DNA from: Methylophaga sp. | GTDB lineage: Bacteria; Pseudomonadota; Gammaproteobacteria; Nitrosococcales; Methylophagaceae | Assembly (NCBI GenBank): GCA_024636315.1 | Contig: JAGXHJ010000056.1 | Span: forward strand, 1-41,657 | Length of the DNA stretch: 41,657 bases | Direction of reading: 5' to 3' | Shown: positions 1 through 8,246 of the stretch, piece after piece | Layout: every line of letters begins with the position of its first letter | Position numbering within the stretch: the stretch's first letter is position 1 | Translations under genes and position numbers: made by a program | The notes under the pieces: model-generated | What the model was told of the DNA's origin: nothing | Database searches by the model: none | The model's input: only the letters and a program-made list of their open reading frames with translations

Positions 1-151
1 ACAATGACTCTACGGCAACAAAAAGCCTTTTCTAACATTATTCTCCACTGTTCGCTAACGCTCTCTATTACGAAAATGCAAAAACGCGTTGCCTACTGGC
101 GACTAATCGACCTCGCTTCGCTCTCCATGTCGATCAGCGGAAGATGCACAC

Positions 152-1072
152 TTGCCAGCGGTCATTAATGATATTGCAAACATTGTTAGCACCTTGGGCT
201 CTCAAGTCGTTACAGAAAAGCAAGACTATGAAGAATTTCTTAAGTCACTCACTTCACGCTTGAATGAATTAGACCAACATATTCAAATAACAAGTACTGA
301 AGATGCTGAAGCATTTGAGCACCGTAAAACGATGGGGCAAGCAGTTGAAGAACAAGTAATTGGTCTTCGTAACGAAGTAGTAGGCGCAGATGATCTCGAT
401 GCACTTAAATCAACGGTCAGTGATCGTCTAGACTTTCTGAATCAGCACTTTGAAAGTTACCGCCAATCAGACCATGAGCGTTTTACTCAGTCACAACTGC
501 AAATAAAAGAGCTCAACACCCGCTTACAGGCTATGGAACAAGAAAGTGTAGTATTACGTCACTCTGCCGAAAAATCACGTGAATTAGCACTCAAAGACGC
601 GTTGACATGTATCTGGAATCGACAAGCACTCAATGAAAATTTGGAAAAAGAATTTGTCCGCTGGCAGCGCTATCAAAAACCGCTCAGCCTAGTGGTATGG
701 GATATTGATTTATTCAAACGAGTTAATGATGAATATGGTCATGCGGCGGGTGACAAAGTTCTTAAGACCATCGCCCGTATTTTCGTGCAAGCAACACGTG
801 ATGCCGATTTTATCGCACGTTTTGGTGGCGAAGAATTTGTGGGGATTTTTCCTGAAACACGCTTAGAAGAGGCGCTCATTCTAGCCAATAAAATTCGGGA
901 AAAAGTAGCCAACTCAAAATTTCATTATGAAAATAAACCTGTTCCGATTACAGCTTCAGCAGGTTTAGCGACCTTTCGACCGAATGACACAATAGTTGAT
1001 GTATTTAAACGGGCTGATGCAGCACTGTATCGAGCAAAAGCAGCGGGGCGTAATTGCTGTCTTGCTGATTAA
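152..1072 (+). CDS. GGDEF diguanylate cyclase
   Basis: Predicted to make the second messenger cyclic di-GMP from two GTP. The first 135 or so residues are charged and helical, probably a coiled-coil sensor or dimer region, with no visible membrane segment. The GGDEF domain follows, with the entry motif DALTCIWNR, a GGEEF active-site loop at about residues 225-229 and an RDAD I-site five residues before it. The I-site implies product inhibition. The only usable start in frame is TTG at 152. The frame is open back to 107 without an ATG and no ribosome binding site is obvious, so the true N-terminus may lie upstream in another frame or the gene may be 5'-damaged. It is followed by a strong hairpin and converges on dsbA. 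Confidence 0.85.
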   Translation: MPAVINDIANIVSTLGSQVVTEKQDYEEFLKSLTSRLNELDQHIQITSTEDAEAFEHRKTMGQAVEEQVIGLRNEVVGADDLDALKSTVSDRLDFLNQHFESYRQSDHERFTQSQLQIKELNTRLQAMEQESVVLRHSAEKSRELALKDALTCIWNRQALNENLEKEFVRWQRYQKPLSLVVWDIDLFKRVNDEYGHAAGDKVLKTIARIFVQATRDADFIARFGGEEFVGIFPETRLEEALILANKIREKVANSKFHYENKPVPITASAGLATFRPNDTIVDVFKRADAALYRAKAAGRNCCLAD

Positions 1073-1079
1073 AATACAA

Positions 1080-1104
1080 CGGGGTTGGAATAATTCCAAC
1101 CCCG
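1080..1104. terminator. Bidirectional terminator between the GGDEF gene and dsbA
   Basis: A perfect inverted repeat with 11-base arms (CGGGGTTGGAA and its complement) and a 3-base loop lies between two convergent genes. T-rich or A-rich sequence flanks both sides, so it can serve both strands. Confidence 0.8.
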
Positions 1105-1119
1105 ATTTAACGTTAGCAA

Positions 1120-1749
1120 TTAATTCGATTCCTGTTGAATCAAGAAATCCACTACCTTAAGCATTTCAGGCATTCCACCCGCCATTGGTGCATCAACAAT
1201 GTATTTACCATTAACTATCATAGATGGCACACCAGTAATTCCTGATGTTTGGCTTAATAATAATGCTTTTTTCACTTTTCCTTGTACAGAAAACGAATTC
1301 ATTGTTTTAGCAAACATATCACGGTCGATGCCCTGCTCAGCAACAAAATCTAGTAATTGTTCTTCTGTTTCTAGCCTACGCTTTTCTACATGAATAGCAT
1401 TGAAAATGACTAAATGTAACTTTTCTAAATCACCCGTTGCTTCAGCGGTATAAAAGACTCTGGCTAATTGTAACCAACTATCACGAAAGATTGCTGGCAC
1501 ACGACTAAACGTTACATTTGCTGGTAATGTTTTTTCCCATTCGTGCACTTGTGGATCAAGGTTAAAACAATGAGGGCAACTATAAGAAAATAGCTCTATA
1601 ACTTCTACGACTTTTTCATCACTAGTAGCAATACGCTGCGCTGTAGGCTTGTAATGCACGCCTTCAACATAGGCAAGTGGTGTAGTCATACCTGCTAAAG
1701 GTAACAAGCTCGCACCTAATATAAGTATCGCTTTAATCATTTTCTTCAT
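1120..1749 (-). CDS. dsbA: Thiol:disulfide interchange protein DsbA
   Basis: Periplasmic thioredoxin-fold oxidase that introduces disulfides into exported proteins. A signal peptide covers roughly residues 1-22. The active site is CPHC at residues 58-61 (FSYSCPHCF), and the cis-proline loop is GVP at 173-175. The length of 209 residues is typical. It is the last gene of a leftward group resB-ccsA-dsbA, 29 bp after ccsA. This fits a shared role in periplasmic thiol chemistry and cytochrome c maturation. Confidence 0.95.
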   Translation of the reverse strand: MKKMIKAILILGASLLPLAGMTTPLAYVEGVHYKPTAQRIATSDEKVVEVIELFSYSCPHCFNLDPQVHEWEKTLPANVTFSRVPAIFRDSWLQLARVFYTAEATGDLEKLHLVIFNAIHVEKRRLETEEQLLDFVAEQGIDRDMFAKTMNSFSVQGKVKKALLLSQTSGITGVPSMIVNGKYIVDAPMAGGMPEMLKVVDFLIQQESN

Positions 1750-1778
1750 TTGAATCTTATCCTTATCTATAAATCAAT

Positions 1779-2936
1779 TTACAAAGTGCCGTAGGAATGT
1801 AGCCCTGACAAAAACATATTAACGCCCAAGAAGGCAAATATCGTCACAAATAAGCCTATAACAGCCCACCATGCCATTGGTCTGCCATGCCAGCCTTTAG
1901 TCATACGCATATGTAACCACGCCGCATAATTTAACCAGACGATCAAAGCCCACGTTTCTTTAGGATCCCAAGACCAATAACCTCCCCAAGCTTCCGCGGC
2001 CCACAATGCACCTAAAATAGTCGCTAAGGTGAAGAATGCAAAACCTAGAGCAATAGCTTTATACATAAGATCATCCATGACGGTCTTATCGGGCAATGTC
2101 GTTGCTAATAAACCTTGCGGGTTCACTGATTCACGCCATGATTTCAATAAATACGCTACGCCGATCATCGCAGCCATTGCAAACGAGCCATAGCCAACAA
2201 AGTTCGCAGGCACGTGAATCTTCATCCAATAACTTTGTAAGGCAGGCACTAATGGCTGTATCTCATGGGCTTGACGCTCAAATGTATACCAAAGCTGAAA
2301 TGCAACAGCAGAACTAATAACCAGTAATACAAAGCCACCTAAAGCACGCGTTTGATAGCGTCGCTCATAAAACAAATAAATTATTGAAGTGATAATCGCA
2401 AATAAAATAAAGACTTCATATAAATTACTGACTGGGATATGTCCGACATCTGGACCAATCAAATATGATTCCTTCCAGCGAACCATCAAACCAATCATGC
2501 CCATTGCACTTGCTGACCAAGTAAGCGCCGTGCCTATTTTTTGAGTAAATTCAGAACGCAGAAACAAGCCTGCAAAATATGTCACTGTCGCCATCACAAA
2601 CAAGGCACTCATCCACATAAAAGCAGATTGACTGGCTAACATATAATTCAAAAAGAAGTCACTATTAGCAAGCGCCAGATCATTCGCATACCGCTGAATG
2701 GCAAATAAACTAAGGAGCCCTACCACGACAATATACCAGCGGATACCCATCCAATTCTGACCTATCAACGCCATACAAAATGCGGTCAGCACCACAATGC
2801 CCACCTCGTAATAGTCAAAGACGTCGTAATACATCGTTAATAAGATGATGCCGGCTAAGACCATTGCCCCACGCCATAACCATTGTATGAATGGGCTACT
2901 TGTTTCGGTTAACATTATCCCTGCTAGTTTATTCAT
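1779..2936 (-). CDS. ccsA: Cytochrome c biogenesis protein CcsA/ResC (System II)
   Basis: Polytopic membrane protein that, with ResB/CcsB, exports haem and attaches it to apocytochromes c in System II. The tryptophan-rich WWD haem-handling motif is clear at residues 316-328 (WGGYWSWDPKETW). Conserved histidines are found near 166, 241 and 342. Many hydrophobic segments cover the 385 residues. It starts 37 bp after resB and ends 29 bp before dsbA, so the three are probably co-transcribed. Naming differs between groups (CcsA, CcsB, ResC). Confidence 0.93.
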   Translation of the reverse strand: MNKLAGIMLTETSSPFIQWLWRGAMVLAGIILLTMYYDVFDYYEVGIVVLTAFCMALIGQNWMGIRWYIVVVGLLSLFAIQRYANDLALANSDFFLNYMLASQSAFMWMSALFVMATVTYFAGLFLRSEFTQKIGTALTWSASAMGMIGLMVRWKESYLIGPDVGHIPVSNLYEVFILFAIITSIIYLFYERRYQTRALGGFVLLVISSAVAFQLWYTFERQAHEIQPLVPALQSYWMKIHVPANFVGYGSFAMAAMIGVAYLLKSWRESVNPQGLLATTLPDKTVMDDLMYKAIALGFAFFTLATILGALWAAEAWGGYWSWDPKETWALIVWLNYAAWLHMRMTKGWHGRPMAWWAVIGLFVTIFAFLGVNMFLSGLHSYGTL

Positions 2937-2973
2937 TAATGACTCTTCATTTATTAATACACAGTTAAGAACC

Positions 2974-4983
2974 CTAGTGAGGGCCAGAGTTCCCTGAGGT
3001 TAGTTTTAATTCATCACTGATTTGTTCAAAATAACCATCAAACTCACGGGGATTTCGATTACTCATTCCCGCCAGCAAGATATCCGTTCGACTGCCGTTC
3101 GCTTTCACTAAAGCCCAGAATCGACGTTGCGGTAAATAAAACAATAAAAACACCCCAATAATTAACATCGCACAACCAAAATAGACTACTGGTTTACCTG
3201 GCGAGTGTGCGATTTGTAGTCCACTCGCTTCTACGTGTTCATAGTCTGTAAGCTCAAAATAGACCGGCGAACCATAGCGTGGCAAGCTTCCTATAGCATC
3301 GACAGCATCTTGTAGAAATAATAATTGTGACTCACTAGGAGGTTGTTGTTCAGGTAAAGTCAAACCATTAACATACACTCGCGCTAATATTTCTCGCAAC
3401 ATGCTCAAATAAGCGGGACCTAAGGTCTCACGTTCAGCTTCCGGTAAAGTCGTTTCGATAAATACGGTTACATTAGAAAAACCACCCGCCACAAACATCT
3501 CGACTAATGTCATTAACGTATCGTGTAAGCTTTGTGCTAATTTTTCGTCACTATTTGCCACCGATTTAAGCGTGGTCGATGTCATTTCACGCGCAATCAC
3601 ATCAACTACGTTTTTATCATTTAAGCGTTGCAAAAAATGACTAAATCCTGTCAGACCGCCTTGGTCATCAAGCGGCAAATACAAGTAACCAAACTCATCG
3701 GCTGGGCTTTCGCGTACACCACTCAAGTAAAAGTCACGTCCATTACGTGTCACTGGCAACATGTAATTTTGATATTCTAATGCCTCACCAGTATTCGAAC
3801 GAAGCTTAAAGCCAATACTCGGGCCAAAATTACGCACGTTGTTAGGATCATCTTCAGTAGGGTCGGGATTAATATTAAATGGACGGAATGACGTTATTTC
3901 GAGTTGCGAAGAATTATCACCCCAGTGCATCATTCTCCGATCAAACACTTTTGTATCAAAACTAAGTGGTTCATTGCCCGCTTGACCATCGAGTGGCCAA
4001 GCATCAAGGGATAAAGCTGAGCCACCATCGCTAAAACTAGCCTGATATATCGCATAGCCTTTGTAGATTAAAGGATGATTCACCGCAATTGTAGTCGTCA
4101 AGGGCTCGGCTAAATCATCATCATAAACGACCAAATCAGATTCGAATGACTTGGGCTGTCCGGTTGCATAATGTTCAATACGAAAGTCTTTTACTTCTAC
4201 TCTAAAGGGCAGGTTTTGGACTAAATAACCATCACGCATCGCCACAAATGCCACACCTGATGACTGGCCTTCTGGAATATTCACACTACCCCGAAATGCT
4301 TGAGAGCCCACAGCAAGCTTGCTTTTATCAGGGATCTGGCTCAACGGTAAGTCACGTGTTTCTATGTTTATCCGTCCCTGCCATTCCGCGAATTTTAATG
4401 GCAAATTACTATCAATTAAGCCCCCAACGCAAATTACAACAATAGCTAGATGCGTCAATAAATAACCTAATCTGTTCATCCCTCCACGCATCGCTGACAC
4501 TAGGATTTCATCCGTTTTAGGTGTTTGTTTTACTCTAAAACCAAGTTTAGAAAAATTACTCTCTAATTTTGTTACGGTCTCCTCTGCCGGAGACTCAACT
4601 ACCCATGTAGCATTGTGCCGCATGGCTTGTAACGATTTACGCTGCACATGTGTACGCAAATTCCACACGTCACGTAGCATAGTAGGCCCATTTCTAATGA
4701 CGCAAACCGAGGTAGATGTCACTAATAAGACGAGAATAGAAAGAAACCATATGGCGCTGTAAACATCATACAATCCGGCTGATTCAAATAACTCAAACCA
4801 GAATGGGCCGAATTTAATTAGATAGTCAGAATAAGGCTGATTTTGTTGTAATACGGTGCCGATAATCGATGCTACAGCCAAGGCTAGCAACAGCGTGATC
4901 GCTAGATCCATTGAGCCTAAAAAAAGAAACAGGCGTTGACTGAATGATTTTCGAGATACAGGTAAATTATTGGTTTCAGACAT
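2974..4983 (-). CDS. resB: Cytochrome c biogenesis protein ResB
   Basis: Membrane partner of CcsA in System II cytochrome c synthesis. It has several N-terminal membrane segments (for example LFLFLGSMDLAITLLLALAV), a large periplasmic domain and a C-terminal membrane segment near VVYFGCAMLIIGVFLLFYLP. I chose the ATG at 4983 (protein begins MSETNN, 669 residues). The alternative GTG at 5052 adds 23 residues but overlaps the predicted terminator hairpin of the upstream cytochrome c4 gene, so it is unlikely. Confidence 0.9.
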   Translation of the reverse strand: MSETNNLPVSRKSFSQRLFLFLGSMDLAITLLLALAVASIIGTVLQQNQPYSDYLIKFGPFWFELFESAGLYDVYSAIWFLSILVLLVTSTSVCVIRNGPTMLRDVWNLRTHVQRKSLQAMRHNATWVVESPAEETVTKLESNFSKLGFRVKQTPKTDEILVSAMRGGMNRLGYLLTHLAIVVICVGGLIDSNLPLKFAEWQGRINIETRDLPLSQIPDKSKLAVGSQAFRGSVNIPEGQSSGVAFVAMRDGYLVQNLPFRVEVKDFRIEHYATGQPKSFESDLVVYDDDLAEPLTTTIAVNHPLIYKGYAIYQASFSDGGSALSLDAWPLDGQAGNEPLSFDTKVFDRRMMHWGDNSSQLEITSFRPFNINPDPTEDDPNNVRNFGPSIGFKLRSNTGEALEYQNYMLPVTRNGRDFYLSGVRESPADEFGYLYLPLDDQGGLTGFSHFLQRLNDKNVVDVIAREMTSTTLKSVANSDEKLAQSLHDTLMTLVEMFVAGGFSNVTVFIETTLPEAERETLGPAYLSMLREILARVYVNGLTLPEQQPPSESQLLFLQDAVDAIGSLPRYGSPVYFELTDYEHVEASGLQIAHSPGKPVVYFGCAMLIIGVFLLFYLPQRRFWALVKANGSRTDILLAGMSNRNPREFDGYFEQISDELKLTSGNSGPH

Positions 4984-5035
4984 ATCGTTATGGAACCCAA
5001 GTTTTTGGTACGTTAGGGTGGGGCTAATATAGAAA

Positions 5036-5061
5036 AGCCGCACAGTCTTCACTATGCGGCT
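5036..5061 (-). terminator. Terminator of the cytochrome c4 gene
   Basis: Read on the minus strand, AGCCGCA and TGCGGCT form a 7-bp stem followed by TTTTCTATAT, about 30 bp past the cytochrome c4 stop. It separates c4 from resB and argues against the upstream GTG start of resB. Confidence 0.65.
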
Positions 5062-5094
5062 ATATCTTTAAATTAAATCACCAGATTTAAAGGC

Positions 5095-5706
5095 TTAGTG
5101 CAAACCTGCAACATAAGCAGCAACGGCCGTCATTTCTTCGGCTGTCATTTTTGATGCAATATCACGCATCATGCTGTTTGGATCATTACTACGTGTACCC
5201 GCCGCAAAAGATTTTAATTGCGCTTCAACATAAGCACTATGCTGGCCTGATAGTGCTGGCCATTTTGCCGCCGGAACGCCAGCACCAGTAGGACCATGAC
5301 AGGCCATACATGCTGGTAAACCAGATTCTTTATTACCCGCGCGGAATATTTGTTGACCTGCTACGGCTAAATCTTCTGAGACCGCACCTGGAGTAATCTT
5401 ATTACCGGAATAATATGCCGCAATATCGGCCATATCTTGTTCACTTAAAGCGGCGACCATCGGTGCCATTACAGCATTGCTACGAACACCACTTTTAAAT
5501 TCTGTAAGCTGTTTGACAAGATAGGCTTCACCTTGCCCCGCTAATTTTGGAAACATGTCCGATGGGCTATTGCCATCAGCACCATGGCAAGCCGCGCACA
5601 TCATCGCTTTGCTTTTACCAGCGGCTGCATTTCCAGCTGCCATCAAAGAAGTAGACATGGCCAAGGTCATACCTATTAGCGCCATCAGTAACATTTTCTT
5701 CATCAT
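5095..5706 (-). CDS. Dihaem cytochrome c4
   Basis: Periplasmic electron carrier with two class I cytochrome domains. After a signal peptide (about residues 1-23), haem motifs CAACH (37-41) and CMACH (133-137) each begin one domain. Methionine ligand candidates follow in each half. The internal duplication and 203-residue length are typical of cytochrome c4, which usually feeds a cytochrome oxidase. It is transcribed divergently from engB with 85 bp between the starts. This c4/engB arrangement is common in gammaproteobacteria. Confidence 0.93.
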   Translation of the reverse strand: MMKKMLLMALIGMTLAMSTSLMAAGNAAAGKSKAMMCAACHGADGNSPSDMFPKLAGQGEAYLVKQLTEFKSGVRSNAVMAPMVAALSEQDMADIAAYYSGNKITPGAVSEDLAVAGQQIFRAGNKESGLPACMACHGPTGAGVPAAKWPALSGQHSAYVEAQLKSFAAGTRSNDPNSMMRDIASKMTAEEMTAVAAYVAGLH

Positions 5707-5791
5707 AATTCCTAAAATTCCACTTTCATTAAATAAAACTCTTGGTATGCTACCTCTATTAGCTTAATTTTGCACCTACGAGTTCACCACT

Positions 5792-6424
5792 ATGTCACAG
5801 TTTTATCGCCAAGCGCATTACACTATCAGCGCTACTCAATTATCCGAATTACCGCCCGATATCGGTCTCGAAGTTGCTTTTGCGGGACGCTCAAACGCTG
5901 GCAAGTCGAGTGCTATTAATACCATCACCGATCACAAAGCGCTTGCCCGCATCAGTAAAACGCCTGGCCGCACTCAAATGATCAACTTTTTTGCGCTAGA
6001 TGACAGCCGCACACTGGTCGATCTTCCTGGTTATGGCTACGCTAAAGTGCCCGAGCAAATGAAGATCCGCTGGCAACAAAATCTAGGTCAATATCTTGAC
6101 ACCCGTCAGTCACTTCAAGGCTTGATGATCATGATGGATATTCGTCATCCTCTCAAACAATTTGATATTCAAATGATTCGCTGGGCAAATCAAAAAGATT
6201 TAGATGTACATATTTTGCTGACTAAATCAGATAAATTCAAACACGGCGCGGCAATGGCCAGTTTACATAGTGTTCTGGCTGAAATAAAAAAATTGGAACT
6301 CAACGCGAGTGCACAACTTTTTTCATCGCTCAAAAAAACAGGCCGAGATGAAGCCATCGCCAAATTAGATAGCTGGTTTTTATTGAATGAAACATCTCCT
6401 GAGCTTGAGCCCACTAGCGAATAA
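5792..6424 (+). CDS. engB: Ribosome biogenesis GTPase EngB/YsxC
   Basis: Small GTPase needed for 50S ribosomal subunit assembly. The P-loop GRSNAGKS is at residues 32-39. The G3 element is DLPGYGYAK, and the TKSD guanine-specificity motif is seen in LLTKSDK. The 210-residue length is normal. The start at 5792 gives the usual short lead into the G domain. Its stop is 13 bp before soxC. Confidence 0.95.
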   Translation: MSQFYRQAHYTISATQLSELPPDIGLEVAFAGRSNAGKSSAINTITDHKALARISKTPGRTQMINFFALDDSRTLVDLPGYGYAKVPEQMKIRWQQNLGQYLDTRQSLQGLMIMMDIRHPLKQFDIQMIRWANQKDLDVHILLTKSDKFKHGAAMASLHSVLAEIKKLELNASAQLFSSLKKTGRDEAIAKLDSWFLLNETSPELEPTSE

Positions 6425-6437
6425 TTAAGGAATACAG

Positions 6438-7697
6438 ATGACAAAGCCCACCGATAGTCGCCGCCAGTTTTTACAAAAAGTAGCTCTGGGTGGAGCTTTC
6501 GCGGGTACCTTCAGTCTACCAGTGTGGTCTGATCAGACTAAACCAGACTTAGTTGATGACTTACCCGAGTGGATGAAAAAACCGGGCAAAGGTTTCAGTA
6601 ACTATGGTCAGCCTTCCCCCCATGAACAACAGGTTATTCGTTGGATATCAGCTAATCCGGACGCGCTAGGTAACGGCGTGTCATGGACACCGCTACATGA
6701 CTTACAAGGCACCATCACCCCCAACGGACTTCATTATGAACGTCATCACAATGGTGTACCGCAAATTGATCCTGCACAACATCTATTGCTCATTGATGGT
6801 TTAGTCGATAAGCCACTCCGTTTTGATGTAGCCAGCCTATTACGCTACCCGATGATTTCGCGCACTTGTTTTATCGAATGTGGCGGCAACAGTAATAGCG
6901 GTTGGCGTACTAACCCTATTCAATCAAAAGCTGGTTATGCACACGGCTTAGTCTCTAATGCAGAATGGACAGGGATCCCAGTTAAACTTTTATTAAAAGA
7001 AGCCGGCGTCAAAACAGATGCCAAATGGATTATCGCGGAAGGTGCTGATGGCGCGGCACTCAATATCAGCATTCCCTTAGAAAAACTACTCGATGATGCC
7101 CTACTTGCACTCTATCAAAATGGTGAACGATTACGCCCTGAAAACGGCTACCCGATGCGTTTAGTCTTACCCGGATGGGAAGGCATTTTAAATGTTAAAT
7201 GGTTACGACAATTAAGGCTCAGCAAAGAACCTGCGATGTCTCGTGATGAAACGTCGCAATATACAGAATTACAGCCAGATGGAACGGCAAGACAATTCAC
7301 GTTCATCATGGAAGCAAAATCGTTAATCACCTCGCCCTCTCTTGGCATGAGGTTGCTGGATAATCCTGGTATCTACCAAATTAGTGGTCTTGCATGGTCA
7401 GGTCACGGCAAAATTACTCGCGTCGAAATCTCTGCTGATGGCGGTGATACATGGACTGATGCAGAACTGCATGGCCCCATCCTCGACCGTGCTTTTACCC
7501 GTTTCAGTTTACCTTGGCATTGGCAAGGTGATTATTCAGTATTACAAAGTAGAGCTACAGATGAAACCGGTTACGTTCAACCGACGCGAGATGATCTCGT
7601 GGCTAATCGTGGTACGTATGGTTTTTTTCATTACAACGCCATAGTCAGCTGGGAAATCACCGAAACAGGAGACATCAACCATGTCTACGGGATTTAA
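6438..7697 (+). CDS. soxC: SoxC-type sulfite/sulfane dehydrogenase, molybdenum subunit
   Basis: Periplasmic molybdopterin enzyme of the sulfite oxidase family that oxidises sulfite or the sulfane sulfur of Sox intermediates. A twin-arginine signal (SRRQFLQK, residues 7-14) begins the protein. The likely Mo-ligand cysteine is C148 in the FIECGGNS signature typical of SoxC. The C-terminal Mo-co dimerisation domain includes VEISADGGDTWTDAEL. A good ribosome binding site (AAGGA) precedes 6438. Its end overlaps the start of the cytochrome subunit by 17 bp, indicating translational coupling. No other sox genes are in view, so a stand-alone sulfite dehydrogenase role is as likely as a full Sox pathway. 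Confidence 0.85.
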   Translation: MTKPTDSRRQFLQKVALGGAFAGTFSLPVWSDQTKPDLVDDLPEWMKKPGKGFSNYGQPSPHEQQVIRWISANPDALGNGVSWTPLHDLQGTITPNGLHYERHHNGVPQIDPAQHLLLIDGLVDKPLRFDVASLLRYPMISRTCFIECGGNSNSGWRTNPIQSKAGYAHGLVSNAEWTGIPVKLLLKEAGVKTDAKWIIAEGADGAALNISIPLEKLLDDALLALYQNGERLRPENGYPMRLVLPGWEGILNVKWLRQLRLSKEPAMSRDETSQYTELQPDGTARQFTFIMEAKSLITSPSLGMRLLDNPGIYQISGLAWSGHGKITRVEISADGGDTWTDAELHGPILDRAFTRFSLPWHWQGDYSVLQSRATDETGYVQPTRDDLVANRGTYGFFHYNAIVSWEITETGDINHVYGI

Positions 7698-8217
7698 TTT
7701 TCTAAGTAGTCTTTTGTTAATCGCATGTTTTTCACACAGCTATGCCGATGCCGAGCATCAATCATTAGGCAAACCAGCAGAACAACTCAGTACACAAGCA
7801 CAATGGAATTTAACCATTACCCCTGATGGTAAAGGTCTACCAATAGGTAAGGGCTCATCCGAACAAGGTGCTAAAATTTTTGCTTTGAAATGTGCCGCCT
7901 GTCATGGTCCTGCAGGTATTGGCGGTAGTGCAGAACCTTTAGTCGGTGAAGTGGGTTCACTCACCAGCGAATACCCCGAAAAAACAATAAACAGTTACTG
8001 GCCCTATGCCACGACATTATTTGATTACATCCGTCGCGCCATGCCTATTGATGCACCCTTTTCCCTTTCTGCCGATGAAGTATATGCCTTGTGTACCTAT
8101 CTATTGAGCGAAGATGATATAATCCCGACAGACCAAGAACTCAACGAAGAAAATCTGCCTCAGGTCTCGATGCCAAATCGTGATGGCTTTATCGCTGTTT
8201 ACCCTGATAAATACTAA
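7681..8217 (+). CDS. soxD: SoxD-like monohaem cytochrome c subunit
   Basis: Electron acceptor partner of the preceding molybdoenzyme. It has a signal peptide (residues 1-22, cleaved near SYADA) and one haem motif CAACH (71-75). RRAMPIDAPFSLSADEVYAL holds the probable axial methionine. It is 178 residues long and overlaps soxC by 17 bp, with GGAGA inside soxC as its ribosome binding site. It is shorter than two-domain SoxD proteins. Confidence 0.82.
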   Translation: MSTGFNFLSSLLLIACFSHSYADAEHQSLGKPAEQLSTQAQWNLTITPDGKGLPIGKGSSEQGAKIFALKCAACHGPAGIGGSAEPLVGEVGSLTSEYPEKTINSYWPYATTLFDYIRRAMPIDAPFSLSADEVYALCTYLLSEDDIIPTDQELNEENLPQVSMPNRDGFIAVYPDKY

Positions 8218-8246
8218 TAAATTCAATATTTAAGGATCCCTTTTAT

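Noticed and set aside
4984-5052. GTG start 23 codons upstream for ResB
   Set aside because: It would place the start inside the terminator hairpin of cytochrome c4, and the extra residues do not look like a membrane protein start.
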